Assembly: GCF_017357865.1 (NCBI RefSeq)
Contig: NZ_CP060096.1
Span: forward strand, 806,001 to 870,000
From: Aceticella autotrophica
Lineage (GTDB): Bacteria; Bacillota; Thermoanaerobacteria; Thermoanaerobacterales; Thermoanaerobacteraceae
Reading direction: 5' to 3'
DNA: 64,000 nucleotides
The notes below the pieces were generated by a model, which was given only the letters and a program-made list of their open reading frames with translations, did no database searches and was not told the DNA's origin. This document shows positions 8,377 through 17,845 of the stretch, piece by piece (within the stretch, counting starts at the first letter, position 1; every line of letters starts with the position of its first letter). Both the position numbers and the translations under genes were made by a program.

Positions 8377-9648
8377 ATGGAGATTCAAATAAATGCTAAA
8401 AAATCCCTTATGGGTTTAATTAAGGTGCCTGGTGACAAATCTATATCACATAGAGCGATAATGATTGGCTCAATTGCTGAAGGCATAACGGAAATAGAAG
8501 GCTTCTTGAGGGGGCAGGATTGCCTTTCAACAATTGAATGTATGCGGAAACTTGGTGTGGATATTGATTTAAATGAAAAGCTGGTTAAAATTAAAGGAAA
8601 GGGTTTATATTTAAAAGAAAGCAATTCTATTCTCGATGTTGGTAATTCCGGTACAACCCTAAGACTTATAATGGGCATATTAGCTGGACAAAATTTTGAA
8701 ACCACATTGACCGGTGATGAATCCATAAAAAAAAGACCTATGGGAAGGATAATAAAGCCTTTAAGCATGATGGGAGCAGATATCAAGAGTCGAGAAAACA
8801 ACTTTGCCCCTATAAGAATAAGGGGAGGAAAATTAAAAGGAATAAATTATAAAATGCCCATAGCAAGTGCACAGGTTAAGTCATGCATTATGCTTGCAAG
8901 TCTTTATGCTGATAAAAAAACCTTAATAGAAGAGCCCTATCCATCTCGGAATCACAGTGAATTAATGCTTAATTGTTTTGGAGCCGATATCAAGGTGGAC
9001 AAAAATATCATCAGCTGTTACCCCGTTTCAAAACTTTACGGACAAAAGATATCAGTTCCCGGAGATATATCCTCTGCTGCATATTTTATAGTCGCTTCAA
9101 GCATTGTGCCGGGGTCTGATGTAACAATTACGGGTGTAAATATCAATCCGACAAGAACAGGCATAATAGATGTAATTCAAAAAATGGGCGGGAATATTAA
9201 AATATCAAATCGAAAAATTATAAATAATGAGCCTGTTGCAGATATTACTGTGAAAACCTCATCATTAAAGGGAATTGAAATTTCCGGTGAAATAATACCG
9301 CGCCTGATAGATGAAATTCCTATTATTGCGGTTGCGGCAGTATTTGCTGATGGCACAACCGTAATAAAAAATGCTGAAGAACTGAAGGTAAAAGAGAGCA
9401 ATCGTATAAAGACAATGACTCGGGAACTGAAAAAGATGGGTGCTGATATTATAGAAACAGAAGATGGTATGATTATTAACGGTACCCATTGTTTAAGCGG
9501 TGCTGAAGTTGAAAGCTATAATGACCATAGGGTTGCCATGTCTTTATCTATTGCCGGAATTATGGCTGAAGGTAAAACAATAATTAAAAATGCAGAATGT
9601 GTGGATATTTCTTATCCCGGATTTTATGATACACTTAATAAGCTATAA
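8377..9648 (+). CDS. aroA: 3-phosphoshikimate 1-carboxyvinyltransferase (EPSP synthase)
   Basis: The enzyme adds an enolpyruvyl group to shikimate 3-phosphate. The start is the ATG at 8377, because GGAGG (8367-8371) lies between it and the in-frame ATG at 8365. The 423-aa protein shows the family motifs [55 protein letters not shown], and [10 protein letters not shown] with DHRVAMS near the end. KSISHRA with GNSGTT are the phosphate and phosphoenolpyruvate binding loops. It is the fourth gene of the aromatic operon, and the next gene starts only 17 bp downstream. Confidence 0.94.
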   Translation: MEIQINAKKSLMGLIKVPGDKSISHRAIMIGSIAEGITEIEGFLRGQDCLSTIECMRKLGVDIDLNEKLVKIKGKGLYLKESNSILDVGNSGTTLRLIMGILAGQNFETTLTGDESIKKRPMGRIIKPLSMMGADIKSRENNFAPIRIRGGKLKGINYKMPIASAQVKSCIMLASLYADKKTLIEEPYPSRNHSELMLNCFGADIKVDKNIISCYPVSKLYGQKISVPGDISSAAYFIVASSIVPGSDVTITGVNINPTRTGIIDVIQKMGGNIKISNRKIINNEPVADITVKTSSLKGIEISGEIIPRLIDEIPIIAVAAVFADGTTVIKNAEELKVKESNRIKTMTRELKKMGADIIETEDGMIINGTHCLSGAEVESYNDHRVAMSLSIAGIMAEGKTIIKNAECVDISYPGFYDTLNKL

Positions 9649-9665
9649 ATATAGGTGGGTTATTA

Positions 9666-10352
9666 ATGAAGAAAAAAGTATTGATTATCGAAGATGAAAA
9701 GCAGATAGCCCGTTTTTTACAATTGGAGTTTGAGCATGAAGGTTATATTGTAGCTATTGAATACAATGGACATTCAGGACTAAAAAATGCCTTGGAAAAT
9801 AATTATGATTTAATAATACTTGATATAATGCTTCCCGGATTAAACGGCATAGAGGTTTTGAAAAAGATAAGAGAAACATCGGACATGCCTGTTATTATGC
9901 TAACCGCAAAAGATGAAGTGAAAGATAAGGTTACAGGTCTTGATACAGGTGCCGATGATTATTTGACAAAGCCTTTTTCAATTGAGGAATTATTTGCAAG
10001 GGTAAGGGCAGCCCTCAGAAAAAAAGGAAAAATAAATCCGGATATTTTACAATACAATGATATTGTTATGGATTTATTAAAATATGAGGTAATAAGAGAT
10101 GGAAAGGTTATTGAACTTACTAAAAAAGAATTTGACTTATTGAAATACCTTATTCTAAATAAGAATATTGTTCTTTCAAGAGAACAGATACTTGAAAATG
10201 TTTGGGGATATAACTATTTTGGTGAAACAAATGTTGTAGATGTATACATCAGATATTTAAGAAGCAAAATAGATGACCCTTTTGATAAGAAGCTTATACA
10301 AACCGTAAGAGGTGTCGGATACACTTTGAGGGATGAAAATAATGAAACTTAG
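9666..10352 (+). CDS. OmpR/PhoB-family response regulator
   Basis: The 228-aa protein has an N-terminal receiver domain with the acidic pair EDE near residue 9, a phosphoacceptor Asp in LIILDIMLPG (about residue 53) and the conserved Lys in LTKPFS, then a winged-helix DNA-binding domain with LTKKEFDLLKYL and TVRGVGYTLR. It sits 17 bp after aroA with no terminator between, so it may share that transcript. It overlaps the kinase gene that follows by 11 bp. The signal and target genes are not evident. Confidence 0.92.
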   Translation: MKKKVLIIEDEKQIARFLQLEFEHEGYIVAIEYNGHSGLKNALENNYDLIILDIMLPGLNGIEVLKKIRETSDMPVIMLTAKDEVKDKVTGLDTGADDYLTKPFSIEELFARVRAALRKKGKINPDILQYNDIVMDLLKYEVIRDGKVIELTKKEFDLLKYLILNKNIVLSREQILENVWGYNYFGETNVVDVYIRYLRSKIDDPFDKKLIQTVRGVGYTLRDENNET

Positions 10353-11706
10353 ATTTATGTTACCTTCTATAAAAATAAGGATTGCCTTATTATATTCTTT
10401 GATATTCTCAGTTATATTAATTGTTTTAAATGCTTCTGTGCTTTATGGCTTAAAGTATTATTTAATATATCAATCTTTTGCAGATATTTCAAATCAAGCC
10501 GAAACAATATTAAACAAATTGTCGGTTGTCAAGGGTGATATTGATTTCTCCAACGAAAATTTAGTATTTTCGATACCTGAAAATACATATTTAAAAGTAA
10601 TTGATAAAAATGGCAAAGTAGTTTATAAATCAAGGGAAACGGAGGATATTAATATACCTTACAAATCAGATATAAATATACCGGTAAAAATTGAAAAAGA
10701 TGGTATGCATCTTACATACATAAATGAAATTTATAACAGAGACGGCAAGATATTTTATATACAGATTATAAAAAACATGGAAAGCCAATATTTGTTTTTA
10801 AAATTGCTTTTTGTGTTAATGGCTTTTGCTGATGCGGTGGGAATTTTGATATCCTTGATAGCAGGCTATTTTGTAACAAGGCAGGCTATAAAACCTGTTG
10901 ATTATATGGTCAAAGAAGTTAATGACATAGATGCGAGAAAGCTTAACAAAAGGTTAAAAGTTTATGGGAATAAAGATGAATTTACAAGACTTGCCGTTAC
11001 CTTTAACAGCATGCTGGACAGACTGGAGGATTCATTTAGAAGACAGAATACATTTATATCAGATGCTTCACATGAATTAAGGACGCCTCTTTCCATTATA
11101 AAAGGATATGTTGATATACTTGATAGATGGGGGAAATATGATAAAAATGTATTACAGGAAGGGATTGAGGCATTAAAAAAAGAAGAGGCAGAAATGGAAA
11201 AGCTTATAGAGCGTCTTTTACTAATAGCAAGGGGAGACAGCAGAAACTTAAAACTTAACAAAGAAACCTTCATATTAAATGATATTCTCAATGAGGTTAT
11301 AAAAGAAACATCAATGTTAAACAGGGATAGAAATATAGTTTTAAATATGGATGATGAAATTGATATCTTTGCGGATAAAAGCTTGATTAAAGAACTTTTG
11401 AGAATACTTCTTGATAATGCGGTTAAATATACGGAAACAGACGGTAAAATAGAGGTGATTTGTAAGAGAGAAGGACAAAATACTGTTATCAAGGTTAAAG
11501 ATGATGGGATAGGTATCCCATCCGATGAAATACCATATATTTTTGACAGGTTTTACCGGGTTGATAAAGCAAGAACAAAAGAAACAGGTGGTGCGGGGCT
11601 TGGGCTTTCGATTGCAAAAATTATTGTAGAAGCACATAAGGGCAGTATTATTGTTGATAGTAAAATACACAAGGGCACAGAATTCACTATTATATTTCCA
11701 TTCTGA
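10342..11706 (+). CDS. Sensor histidine kinase, HAMP-type
   Basis: The ATG at 10342 is preferred over 10333 because GAGGG at 10328-10332 is correctly spaced only for it. The 454-aa protein has two membrane segments (about residues 11-36 and 155-178) flanking an extracytoplasmic sensor domain, then HAMP, an H-box SHELRTPLS, N-box LLDNAVKYTE, G1 DDGIGIP, an F-box FDRFYRV and G2 GGAGLGLS. It should autophosphorylate and pass phosphate to the upstream regulator. The sensor region has no motif I recognise. Confidence 0.92.
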   Translation: MKLRFMLPSIKIRIALLYSLIFSVILIVLNASVLYGLKYYLIYQSFADISNQAETILNKLSVVKGDIDFSNENLVFSIPENTYLKVIDKNGKVVYKSRETEDINIPYKSDINIPVKIEKDGMHLTYINEIYNRDGKIFYIQIIKNMESQYLFLKLLFVLMAFADAVGILISLIAGYFVTRQAIKPVDYMVKEVNDIDARKLNKRLKVYGNKDEFTRLAVTFNSMLDRLEDSFRRQNTFISDASHELRTPLSIIKGYVDILDRWGKYDKNVLQEGIEALKKEEAEMEKLIERLLLIARGDSRNLKLNKETFILNDILNEVIKETSMLNRDRNIVLNMDDEIDIFADKSLIKELLRILLDNAVKYTETDGKIEVICKREGQNTVIKVKDDGIGIPSDEIPYIFDRFYRVDKARTKETGGAGLGLSIAKIIVEAHKGSIIVDSKIHKGTEFTIIFPF

Positions 11707-11794
11707 TAATCCTTTGAGAATCCCACTATATACCTCCATTACCACCAATTTAATATAGACATACAGGTATAATACGTTTATAATGTGTAATTGA

Positions 11795-11905
11795 AATATG
11801 CCGAATCCCCAGAAAAAGGGGTACGGGGGAATTTTTATGGGGTGAATCCATTATTATGGTAGGGTGACCCTTTACCCAAACCCGTCAACTAACCTCGGAG
11901 GCAAA
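11795..11905 (+). promoter_or_regulatory. c-di-AMP riboswitch (ydaO/yuaA type)
   Basis: Conserved blocks of the class are present: GCCGAATCC, GGGGTACGGGGGAA, GGGGTGAATCC, TAGGGTGACC, and at the 3' end AACCCGTCAACTAACCTCGG. The class usually turns expression off at high c-di-AMP. A TATAAT at 11768-11773 lies just upstream. The riboswitch leads directly to the SleB-type hydrolase gene. No separate terminator hairpin with a T run was seen before the ATG, so control may act at ribosome access: the SD AGGGGG begins right after the aptamer. Confidence 0.9.
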
Positions 11906-11918
11906 AGGGGGAAAATTA

Positions 11919-12728
11919 ATGTCAAATTTACGTATTAAGATTAAGCCTCTCATTGCATCTGTAATAGCAGGATTATTTTTAACACAGTCTGTTTTTGCTG
12001 CAACATATACTGTACTTCCAGGGGATAGCCTTTGGAAAATCAGCCAGAAATTCGGCACATCATATAATCAAATAATGTCATTAAACGGTCTTAATGATGT
12101 TCTTATTTATCCGGGACAGGTTCTTCAAGTACCGGGTAACGACAACACATACACAGTACAGAAGGGTGATAGTTTATACTTAATAGCTGTAGAATATGGT
12201 ATTACTGTAGATTCACTTAAAGCTGCAAATGGATATTACAATGATATTATATATCCGGGACAGGTATTAACAATACCAAACGATACAGATCAAACAGCTA
12301 AAAGAAGTACCCCGATCGTTAGCAGAGGGGCAATAAATAGAGGCGTAATTTCATACACAAATGATGATTTAGATCTTCTTGCAAGACTTATAACTGCTGA
12401 AGCAGGCGGTGTATCCTATAAAGCTAAAATTGCAGTAGGGGCTGTAATTGTAAACAGGGTAAAAAGCGGTAAGTTTCCTGCTTCAATCAAAGATGTAATA
12501 TATCAGGTTGACAGCAATGGATATTATCAATTTACACCTGTTGAAAATGGATGGATAAATAAACCAGCAACGGCAGATTCCATTAGTGCGGCAAGGGAGG
12601 CATTAAGCGGTAGTGATCCCACAAATGGTTCACTTTACTATTTTGATGACAGTGCAACAAACGGTTGGCTCTGGTCATTACCTGTTGCAGCAAGGATAGA
12701 CAATATGGTGTTTTCTTACGCAAGGTAA
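11919..12728 (+). CDS. LysM-SleB/CwlJ-type cell wall hydrolase
   Basis: The 269-aa protein has a signal peptide ending around VFAA (residue 28), two LysM domains (TYTVLPGDSLWKISQKFG and TYTVQKGDSLYLIAVEYG), and a C-terminal Hydrolase_2 (SleB/CwlJ) domain from about residue 150, beginning LDLLARLITAEAGG. SleB-type enzymes are lytic transglycosylases of spore cortex or vegetative peptidoglycan, and LysM domains bind the glycan. The catalytic Glu is probably that of ITAEAGG. Because it sits behind a c-di-AMP riboswitch, it is probably tuned to cell wall stress or osmotic state rather than being germination-only. Confidence 0.9.
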   Translation: MSNLRIKIKPLIASVIAGLFLTQSVFAATYTVLPGDSLWKISQKFGTSYNQIMSLNGLNDVLIYPGQVLQVPGNDNTYTVQKGDSLYLIAVEYGITVDSLKAANGYYNDIIYPGQVLTIPNDTDQTAKRSTPIVSRGAINRGVISYTNDDLDLLARLITAEAGGVSYKAKIAVGAVIVNRVKSGKFPASIKDVIYQVDSNGYYQFTPVENGWINKPATADSISAAREALSGSDPTNGSLYYFDDSATNGWLWSLPVAARIDNMVFSYAR

Positions 12729-12757
12729 AATAATGCAAATATGAGAGGCAAAGAATC

Positions 12758-12797
12758 AGCAAAGGGGATACCTTAGAAGGAGGGTATCCCCTTTGCT
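12758..12797. terminator. Hairpin between convergent genes
   Basis: A 15-bp perfect inverted repeat, AGCAAAGGGGATACC (12758-12772) / GGTATCCCCTTTGCT (12783-12797), lies between the convergent hydrolase and transporter genes. The T tract is weak on both strands, but its position suggests bidirectional termination. Confidence 0.6.
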
Positions 12798-12815
12798 GTG
12801 GTAAGCAGTGTTATT

Positions 12816-13379
12816 TCACATGAATCTGGATTTGTACAAAGTTATAAAACCAAATATTATAAACATTCCTGCTGAAATATAATGTAAAATCTTTGAAGGG
12901 ATTTTTTTATTAAGATATACCCCAATTAAAATTCCTATAACATCGGCAGTAAAAATGCCAAGGGTTGTTCCTACCAATACATTTATTGGATTTTTATATG
13001 CTGCTGTTAATGCTATAGCTGCAAGCTGAGTTTTATCACCAAATTCAGAAAAAAAATATGTACTTATTATAGTTGCAGCAGAGCCGTATTTCGATTTTAT
13101 TATTTTTTTATCTTCTGTTTGATCATTTTTTAATGCAAGCAAACCAAATACAAGAAAGGAAATCGCAGCAAGGATTCTTATGTATTTTATGGGTATGTAT
13201 TCAGTTAAATATGTACCGAATAAGACAGCGATACCGTTATTTATTACCGCTGCGATAAAAATACTTATAAGTACGGTCCTTACCTTTATAAAAGTGGCAA
13301 ATGCTATTGACATCAGCTGTGATTTATCACCCATTTCTGAAGTAAAAACAAGTATAAAAGATGATATTAATGCATCCAT
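12816..13379 (-). CDS. GDT1/TMEM165 (UPF0016) family cation transporter
   Basis: The 187-aa membrane protein has the two hallmark repeats of the family, EMGDKSQL near residue 16 and EFGDKTQL near residue 112, each at the start of a three-helix half. Relatives transport Mn2+ or Ca2+, often as exporters. The gene is alone on the - strand, convergent to the LysM-SleB gene and divergent from rlmD. I saw no yybP-ykoY manganese riboswitch upstream. Confidence 0.85.
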   Translation of the reverse strand: MDALISSFILVFTSEMGDKSQLMSIAFATFIKVRTVLISIFIAAVINNGIAVLFGTYLTEYIPIKYIRILAAISFLVFGLLALKNDQTEDKKIIKSKYGSAATIISTYFFSEFGDKTQLAAIALTAAYKNPINVLVGTTLGIFTADVIGILIGVYLNKKIPSKILHYISAGMFIIFGFITLYKSRFM

Positions 13380-13556
13380 TTCAGCGTGCCTCCTTACACC
13401 TTATTATACCTAAAATAAACTCAATTTAAAAATATATCATAAAAGATTATATGTATTAAAAAGCACAATAATATGATAAAATACATTTTGTAGTTAAATT
13501 TAAAAGAATAAATGTCTTAGGGCAGTGAATTTTAAAGGGTATATAGGTGATATATT

Positions 13557-14918
13557 GTGAAAAAAAACGAAGAATTGATAATTGATATAACTGATATGGA
13601 GTTTAACGGATACGGTATTTCTTATATTGATGACAAAAAAGTCAAAGTAAAGGGTTGCTCAATAACAGGGCAAAAAGTCATGGCACGGATTAAAAGAATA
13701 AAAGGTTGTGTAATTGAAGCAGATTTGCTTGATATCATTGAGAAATCATCCTTAGAGCATGAAAATGTCTGCCAATATTTTGGTGAATGCGGCGGTTGCA
13801 CATATTTAAACATGTATTATAAAGACCAGCTTAAAATGAAAGAAAACATTGTAAAAAAACTTCTTGATAATGCCGGAATTGAGGGTTATGAGTATATGGG
13901 TATTGAAGGAAGCCCGAAGGAATTTGCCTACAGAAATAAAATGGAATACACCTTTGGGAAAGGGAAAAATGGGGAATTAGCACTGGGACTTCATAAAAGG
14001 GGCAGGTTTAATGAAATTATAACAACAGAAAACTGCTTAATTGTTGATGGAGATTTTATAAAATTGCTTAAATCAGTATTAAACTATGCCATTGAAAATA
14101 AATTGCCTGTTTATGAAGGGAAAAAACGTGAAGGGTATTTAAGACATTTGGTTATAAGAAAGGCATTAAAATCAGGCGAGATTTTAGTAAACATTGTTAC
14201 AACAACAGAAATATTGCATGATTTTACCCCTCTTACGGAAATACTCAAGAATTTAGATTATGAAGGTAAACTTGTCGGTATATTGCACACCTTAAATAAT
14301 AGTCTTTCAGATGCGGTGGTATGTGATAAACTCGAAATACTTTATGGCAGGGATTATTTTATTGAAGAATTACTTGAACTGAAATTTAGAATAAGCGCTT
14401 TTTCATTTTTTCAGACAAATCCATATGGAGCAGAAAGGCTTTACAGTACAGCAAGGGAATTTGCCGGAGACATTTCCGATAAAGTTGTTTTTGACCTTTA
14501 TTGTGGGACAGGGACCATCAGTATCATAATAGCACCGCTTGCTAAAAGGGTAATCGGCATAGAACTTGTGAGTGAAGCGGTTGAAGCGGCGAAAGAAAAT
14601 GCTGAACTTAACGGGCTTAAAAACTGCACTTTTATCGCTGGAGATGTTGCACAAAAGCTAAAAGAAATAAACGAAAAGCCTGATGTTGTTATTTTAGATC
14701 CGCCAAGAGCAGGTGTCAATCCAAAAGCTATTATGGATATCATAAAATTTAATCCTGAAACAATTGTTTATGTATCATGCAATCCCGAATCCCTTGCAAG
14801 AGACTTAAAGATGCTTTGCGGAAGGCAGTATAAGGTGGAAAAGGTAAAATGTGTAGACATGTTCCCGCATACATATCACGTTGAGTGCGTGGTATTGATG
14901 TCAAGGGTTAAGAAATAG
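13557..14918 (+). CDS. rlmD: 23S rRNA (uracil-C5)-methyltransferase, RlmD/RumA family
   Basis: The 453-aa protein has an N-terminal TRAM-like region, four Cys positions for a 4Fe-4S cluster (CQYFGECGGC at about residues 72-81, and the Cys of ENCLIVDG), and a C-terminal methyltransferase fold with DLYCGTGTIS, LDPPRAGVNP and the catalytic Cys in VYVSCNP. It uses SAM to make 5-methyluridine in 23S rRNA. Bacillus-type paralogues (RlmCD) modify two positions, so the exact site is not certain. The start is the GTG at 13557 after AGGTGAT. Confidence 0.9.
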   Translation: MKKNEELIIDITDMEFNGYGISYIDDKKVKVKGCSITGQKVMARIKRIKGCVIEADLLDIIEKSSLEHENVCQYFGECGGCTYLNMYYKDQLKMKENIVKKLLDNAGIEGYEYMGIEGSPKEFAYRNKMEYTFGKGKNGELALGLHKRGRFNEIITTENCLIVDGDFIKLLKSVLNYAIENKLPVYEGKKREGYLRHLVIRKALKSGEILVNIVTTTEILHDFTPLTEILKNLDYEGKLVGILHTLNNSLSDAVVCDKLEILYGRDYFIEELLELKFRISAFSFFQTNPYGAERLYSTAREFAGDISDKVVFDLYCGTGTISIIIAPLAKRVIGIELVSEAVEAAKENAELNGLKNCTFIAGDVAQKLKEINEKPDVVILDPPRAGVNPKAIMDIIKFNPETIVYVSCNPESLARDLKMLCGRQYKVEKVKCVDMFPHTYHVECVVLMSRVKK

Positions 14919-15054
14919 AAGGCTCAAAATAATGATGGAAATTCTTTTATCTTTATTGCTTTATCTTGTGTTTTGTAATAAACTAAAGGTACATAATTTA
15001 ATTTGCAAGGAATACAAATGATTAATAAAAAATGTATGAATAGGAGGAATAAAT

Positions 15055-15603
15055 ATGGGATGGATAATTTTAATTGGGATTCTTGTTATTGTAGTTCTGT
15101 GGTATGTTTTAACTTATAACAATTTTGTAAATTTAAGGAACAGGGCAGAGAATGGATGGGCACAGATTGATGTACAGCTTAAAAGAAGATATGACCTTAT
15201 ACCTAATCTTGTAAATACGGTAAAAGGTTATGCTGCACATGAAAAAGAAATTTTTGAAAAACTTGCTGATTTAAGAGCAAGGGCTATGGGAGCACAGTCA
15301 GTTAAAGATGTTGGGGAAACAAATAATCAAATTACAGAAGCTCTTAAAACGGTTTTTGCTATTGCAGAAAATTATCCGGATTTAAAGGCAAATCAAAATT
15401 TTTTAAGCCTTCAAGAGGAATTAACTAATACAGAAAATAAGATAGCTTTTGCAAGGCAGTTTTACAATGATGTTGTTATGCAGTATAATGCTGCACAACA
15501 AAGAATACCTGCATCTATTGTTGCAAATATGATGGGATTAACACAAAAAGAATATTATCCGGTTGATGAAGGAGAAAGAGGCCCTGTTAACGTTCAATTT
15601 TAA
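15055..15603 (+). CDS. lemA: LemA family membrane protein
   Basis: The 182-aa protein has one N-terminal membrane segment and the LemA core with conserved WAQIDVQLKRRYDLIPNLV, VKGYAAHEK, LKANQNFLSLQEELTNTENK and FAR.FYNDVV segments; it is an all-alpha bundle facing the outside. The start is the ATG at 15055 with AGGAGG at 15042-15047. The htpX-like protease gene follows 32 bp later, a common pairing that suggests a role in membrane-protein quality control. A second lemA lies at 34031. The molecular function of LemA is not established. Confidence 0.92.
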   Translation: MGWIILIGILVIVVLWYVLTYNNFVNLRNRAENGWAQIDVQLKRRYDLIPNLVNTVKGYAAHEKEIFEKLADLRARAMGAQSVKDVGETNNQITEALKTVFAIAENYPDLKANQNFLSLQEELTNTENKIAFARQFYNDVVMQYNAAQQRIPASIVANMMGLTQKEYYPVDEGERGPVNVQF

Positions 15604-15635
15604 TGAATTTTAATGGACAGAGGTGTTGAGATATA

Positions 15636-16538
15636 ATGGAGAAAAAAACCCTGTATGAATTACAAACAGAAAATGTAAGAAAAACCTATCTATTTTTAGT
15701 GCTTTTTTCCATGATACTTTTTGCAATAGGATATTTCTTCGTATGGTATTTTAACTGGGGAATATCCGGGCTAATTCTTTTAGCTGTTTTCATAATTATA
15801 TATAACTGGATATCTTACGAGAATTCAGATAAAATTGCTCTTACTTCCGTCAGAGCTGTTTTAGCAGACCCAAATCAATATCAGGTTCTAAATAATGTTG
15901 TAGAAGAGGTTGCACTTGCAGCAGGTATACCAAAGCCGAAGGTTTATATAATGAATGAGCCTCAGCCAAATGCATTTGCAACAGGTAAGGATCCTCAGCA
16001 TGCATCAGTGTGTGTTACGACAGGTTTACTCCAAATGATGAATAGGGAAGAGCTTCAAGGAGTAATAGCTCATGAGATATCTCATATAAGAAACAGGGAT
16101 ATATTACTTATGACAGTTGTGGCAATTGTTGCAGGGCTTATAATTTTATTGAGAGATGTAATGTTTCGCAGCATGTGGTTTGGATTAGGTGGAGGAGGAA
16201 GGAAAAGAGCAAAAAATGATAATGGCGCTATTGTACTTGTTATTGTAGGATTGATTCTTTCGATAGTGGCTCCTCTTATTGTCATGATTATTAGATCATT
16301 TATTTCAAGGCAGAGAGAATATCTTGCAGATGCTACAGGTGCCTACATTGTGAGAGACCCCTATGGACTTGCTTCTGCTCTTGAAAAAATCGGAGGTTAT
16401 TCTAAACCAATGAGGACTGCATCTAATGCCACAGCTCATATGTTTATATCAAACCCTTTTGGACATGTTGAAAAATTATTTGCAACACATCCTCCAATTC
16501 AGCAGAGAATAGAAAGATTAAAAAATCTCACAATGTAA
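15636..16538 (+). CDS. htpX: HtpX-like M48 membrane zinc metalloprotease
   Basis: The 300-aa protein has two membrane helices near the N-terminus, the zinc motif HEISH at about residue 145 followed by RNRD, two further helices and a third-ligand region [13 protein letters not shown]. HtpX enzymes cleave misfolded membrane proteins on the cytoplasmic side. It is cotranscribed with lemA, 32 bp apart. The length is typical of the family. Confidence 0.92.
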   Translation: MEKKTLYELQTENVRKTYLFLVLFSMILFAIGYFFVWYFNWGISGLILLAVFIIIYNWISYENSDKIALTSVRAVLADPNQYQVLNNVVEEVALAAGIPKPKVYIMNEPQPNAFATGKDPQHASVCVTTGLLQMMNREELQGVIAHEISHIRNRDILLMTVVAIVAGLIILLRDVMFRSMWFGLGGGGRKRAKNDNGAIVLVIVGLILSIVAPLIVMIIRSFISRQREYLADATGAYIVRDPYGLASALEKIGGYSKPMRTASNATAHMFISNPFGHVEKLFATHPPIQQRIERLKNLTM

Positions 16539-16584
16539 AAAACAGAAAAAACAGAGGTATGATAACTTGTACGTTAATAAGATA

Positions 16585-16631
16585 TTGTAATGTATACTTA
16601 AAAAAGGTATAATTTTATTAAAAAAGTATAC
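16585..16631 (+). promoter_or_regulatory. Promoter with operator-like inverted repeat upstream of DUF151 gene
   Basis: TTGTAA (16585-16590) and TATAAT (16608-16613) are 17 bp apart. Two inverted half-sites, GTATACTT (16592-16599) in the spacer and AAGTATAC (16624-16631) just past the -10, flank the -10 box 32 bp apart, about three helical turns. This is the expected geometry for a repressor that would block RNA polymerase. The factor is unknown. Confidence 0.55.
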
Positions 16632-16725
16632 TAAATTTAAAAATGGCGGTCATTAAAAACAGATTGCTTGCTCTATTTTCTTAATATATGGATAGACAAG
16701 GAATTCTGTAAAGAGGTGAATAAGA

Positions 16726-17121
16726 ATGATTAAATTTAAAGTCAAGACGATTGTAACAGATAATACGGGAGAATTTTCGGTATTATTAGTTGACGAAGAA
16801 GAAAAAAAGACATTGCCCATAGCAATAGGAGCATTGGAAGCCCAAAATATTGCTATACCCATACAAGGGGTTAATCCTCCGCGTCCATTAACACATGATT
16901 TGCTAAAATCAGCTATAGAGGCTCTTGGAGGCAAGATTGAAGAAATAGTGATTACCGATTTAAAGGATAACACCTATTATGCTGAAATACACATAAAGCA
17001 AGACGGACGTCTTATTACATTGGATGCAAGACCCAGTGATGCAATAGCTCTTGCTGTGAGGTGCGATATGCCCATATACATCGATATAAAACTAACAGAA
17101 TTTACTTATGATGTATCATAA
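16726..17121 (+). CDS. Bifunctional nuclease domain (DUF151) protein
   Basis: The 131-aa protein shows the DUF151 signature: LPIAIGALEAQNIAIPI.G, RPLTHDLL, and DARPSDAIALAVR near the C-terminus. The plant and archaeal relatives have been reported as combined RNase/DNase proteins, but the role in bacteria is not settled. It is a single-gene unit behind the operator-containing promoter at 16585 and ends at a hairpin shared with the convergent hydrolase gene. Confidence 0.88.
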   Translation: MIKFKVKTIVTDNTGEFSVLLVDEEEKKTLPIAIGALEAQNIAIPIQGVNPPRPLTHDLLKSAIEALGGKIEEIVITDLKDNTYYAEIHIKQDGRLITLDARPSDAIALAVRCDMPIYIDIKLTEFTYDVS

Positions 17122-17122
17122 A

Positions 17123-17150
17123 AATAGCCAAGCGATTTTGCTTGGCTATT
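17123..17150. terminator. Bidirectional intrinsic terminator
   Basis: An 11-bp perfect stem, AATAGCCAAGC (17123-17133) / GCTTGGCTATT (17140-17150), is followed by a T run when read on the - strand and by TCTGCTCTTT on the + strand. It separates two convergent genes. Confidence 0.75.
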
Positions 17151-17157
17151 CTGCTCT

Positions 17158-17823
17158 TTATAGATATCTTCTTGCGCCGATATAATTTTCTCTGAACCAC
17201 CCGCTGAAATCAGATATACATGCTCTTTGGGCTGAAAAACTCATATGCATCAATTGATTATTGCCGAGATAAATCGCAACATGTGTTGGACTACCACCGG
17301 AGGTTGAAAAGAATAATAGGTCGCCAGGCTGTAAATTATTAAGGCTTACTGCCCTTCCGTTATAAAATTGATCCTCTGCAGTTCTGCCAATGTTATAACC
17401 TATTTGATTATAGACATATGATGTAAAGCCTGAACAATCAAAACCGGAAGGCGATGTGCCGCCGTATATGTAAGGTGTTCCTACATACTGTTTTGCAATA
17501 TAAACGATTTTATAATTTGATATACGCCGGTATCCGCCTCTTGATGCGGTATTAAGTCTTTCTAATATAGACATTGTTTCAGGACCTACTATTCCGTCAA
17601 CAGAAATATTATATTTTTTCTGGAACTCAATTACGGCATTTTGAGTACATGGTCCGAAAACACCGTCTATACCACCGGTATCATACCCAAGATTTGTGAG
17701 TTCTTCTTGAAGTGAATATACTGCTTGTCCCTGTGAGCCATAAGACATTAGCTCCATAGCCATGGCAGTAGGCATTTGCAAAAGCATAAAAGCAATTACT
17801 GCCGCCGCAAATATTTTCTTCAA
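17158..17823 (-). CDS. Peptidoglycan-binding and NlpC/P60 endopeptidase
   Basis: The start is taken as the TTG at 17823, giving MKKIFAAAVIAFMLLQ, with AGAAAGGA 9 nt upstream; TTG at 17832 and GTG at 17829 sit too close to that site. After the signal peptide comes a PG_binding_1 domain (LQEELTNLGYDTGGIDGVFG, then GIVGPETM), then an NlpC/P60 domain with the catalytic Cys in FDCSGFTSYVY, His in THVAIYLG and a third polar residue in LMHMS. It should cut stem peptides of the cell wall. A c-di-AMP riboswitch precedes it, as for the SleB-type gene 5 kb away. Confidence 0.9.
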   Translation of the reverse strand: MKKIFAAAVIAFMLLQMPTAMAMELMSYGSQGQAVYSLQEELTNLGYDTGGIDGVFGPCTQNAVIEFQKKYNISVDGIVGPETMSILERLNTASRGGYRRISNYKIVYIAKQYVGTPYIYGGTSPSGFDCSGFTSYVYNQIGYNIGRTAEDQFYNGRAVSLNNLQPGDLLFFSTSGGSPTHVAIYLGNNQLMHMSFSAQRACISDFSGWFRENYIGARRYL

Positions 17824-17845
17824 TAGCACCAATCCTTTCTCTTTT

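Noticed and set aside
12816-13556. Manganese (yybP-ykoY) riboswitch before the GDT1-type gene
   Set aside because: The region upstream on the - strand lacks the conserved paired-loop sequences of this class.
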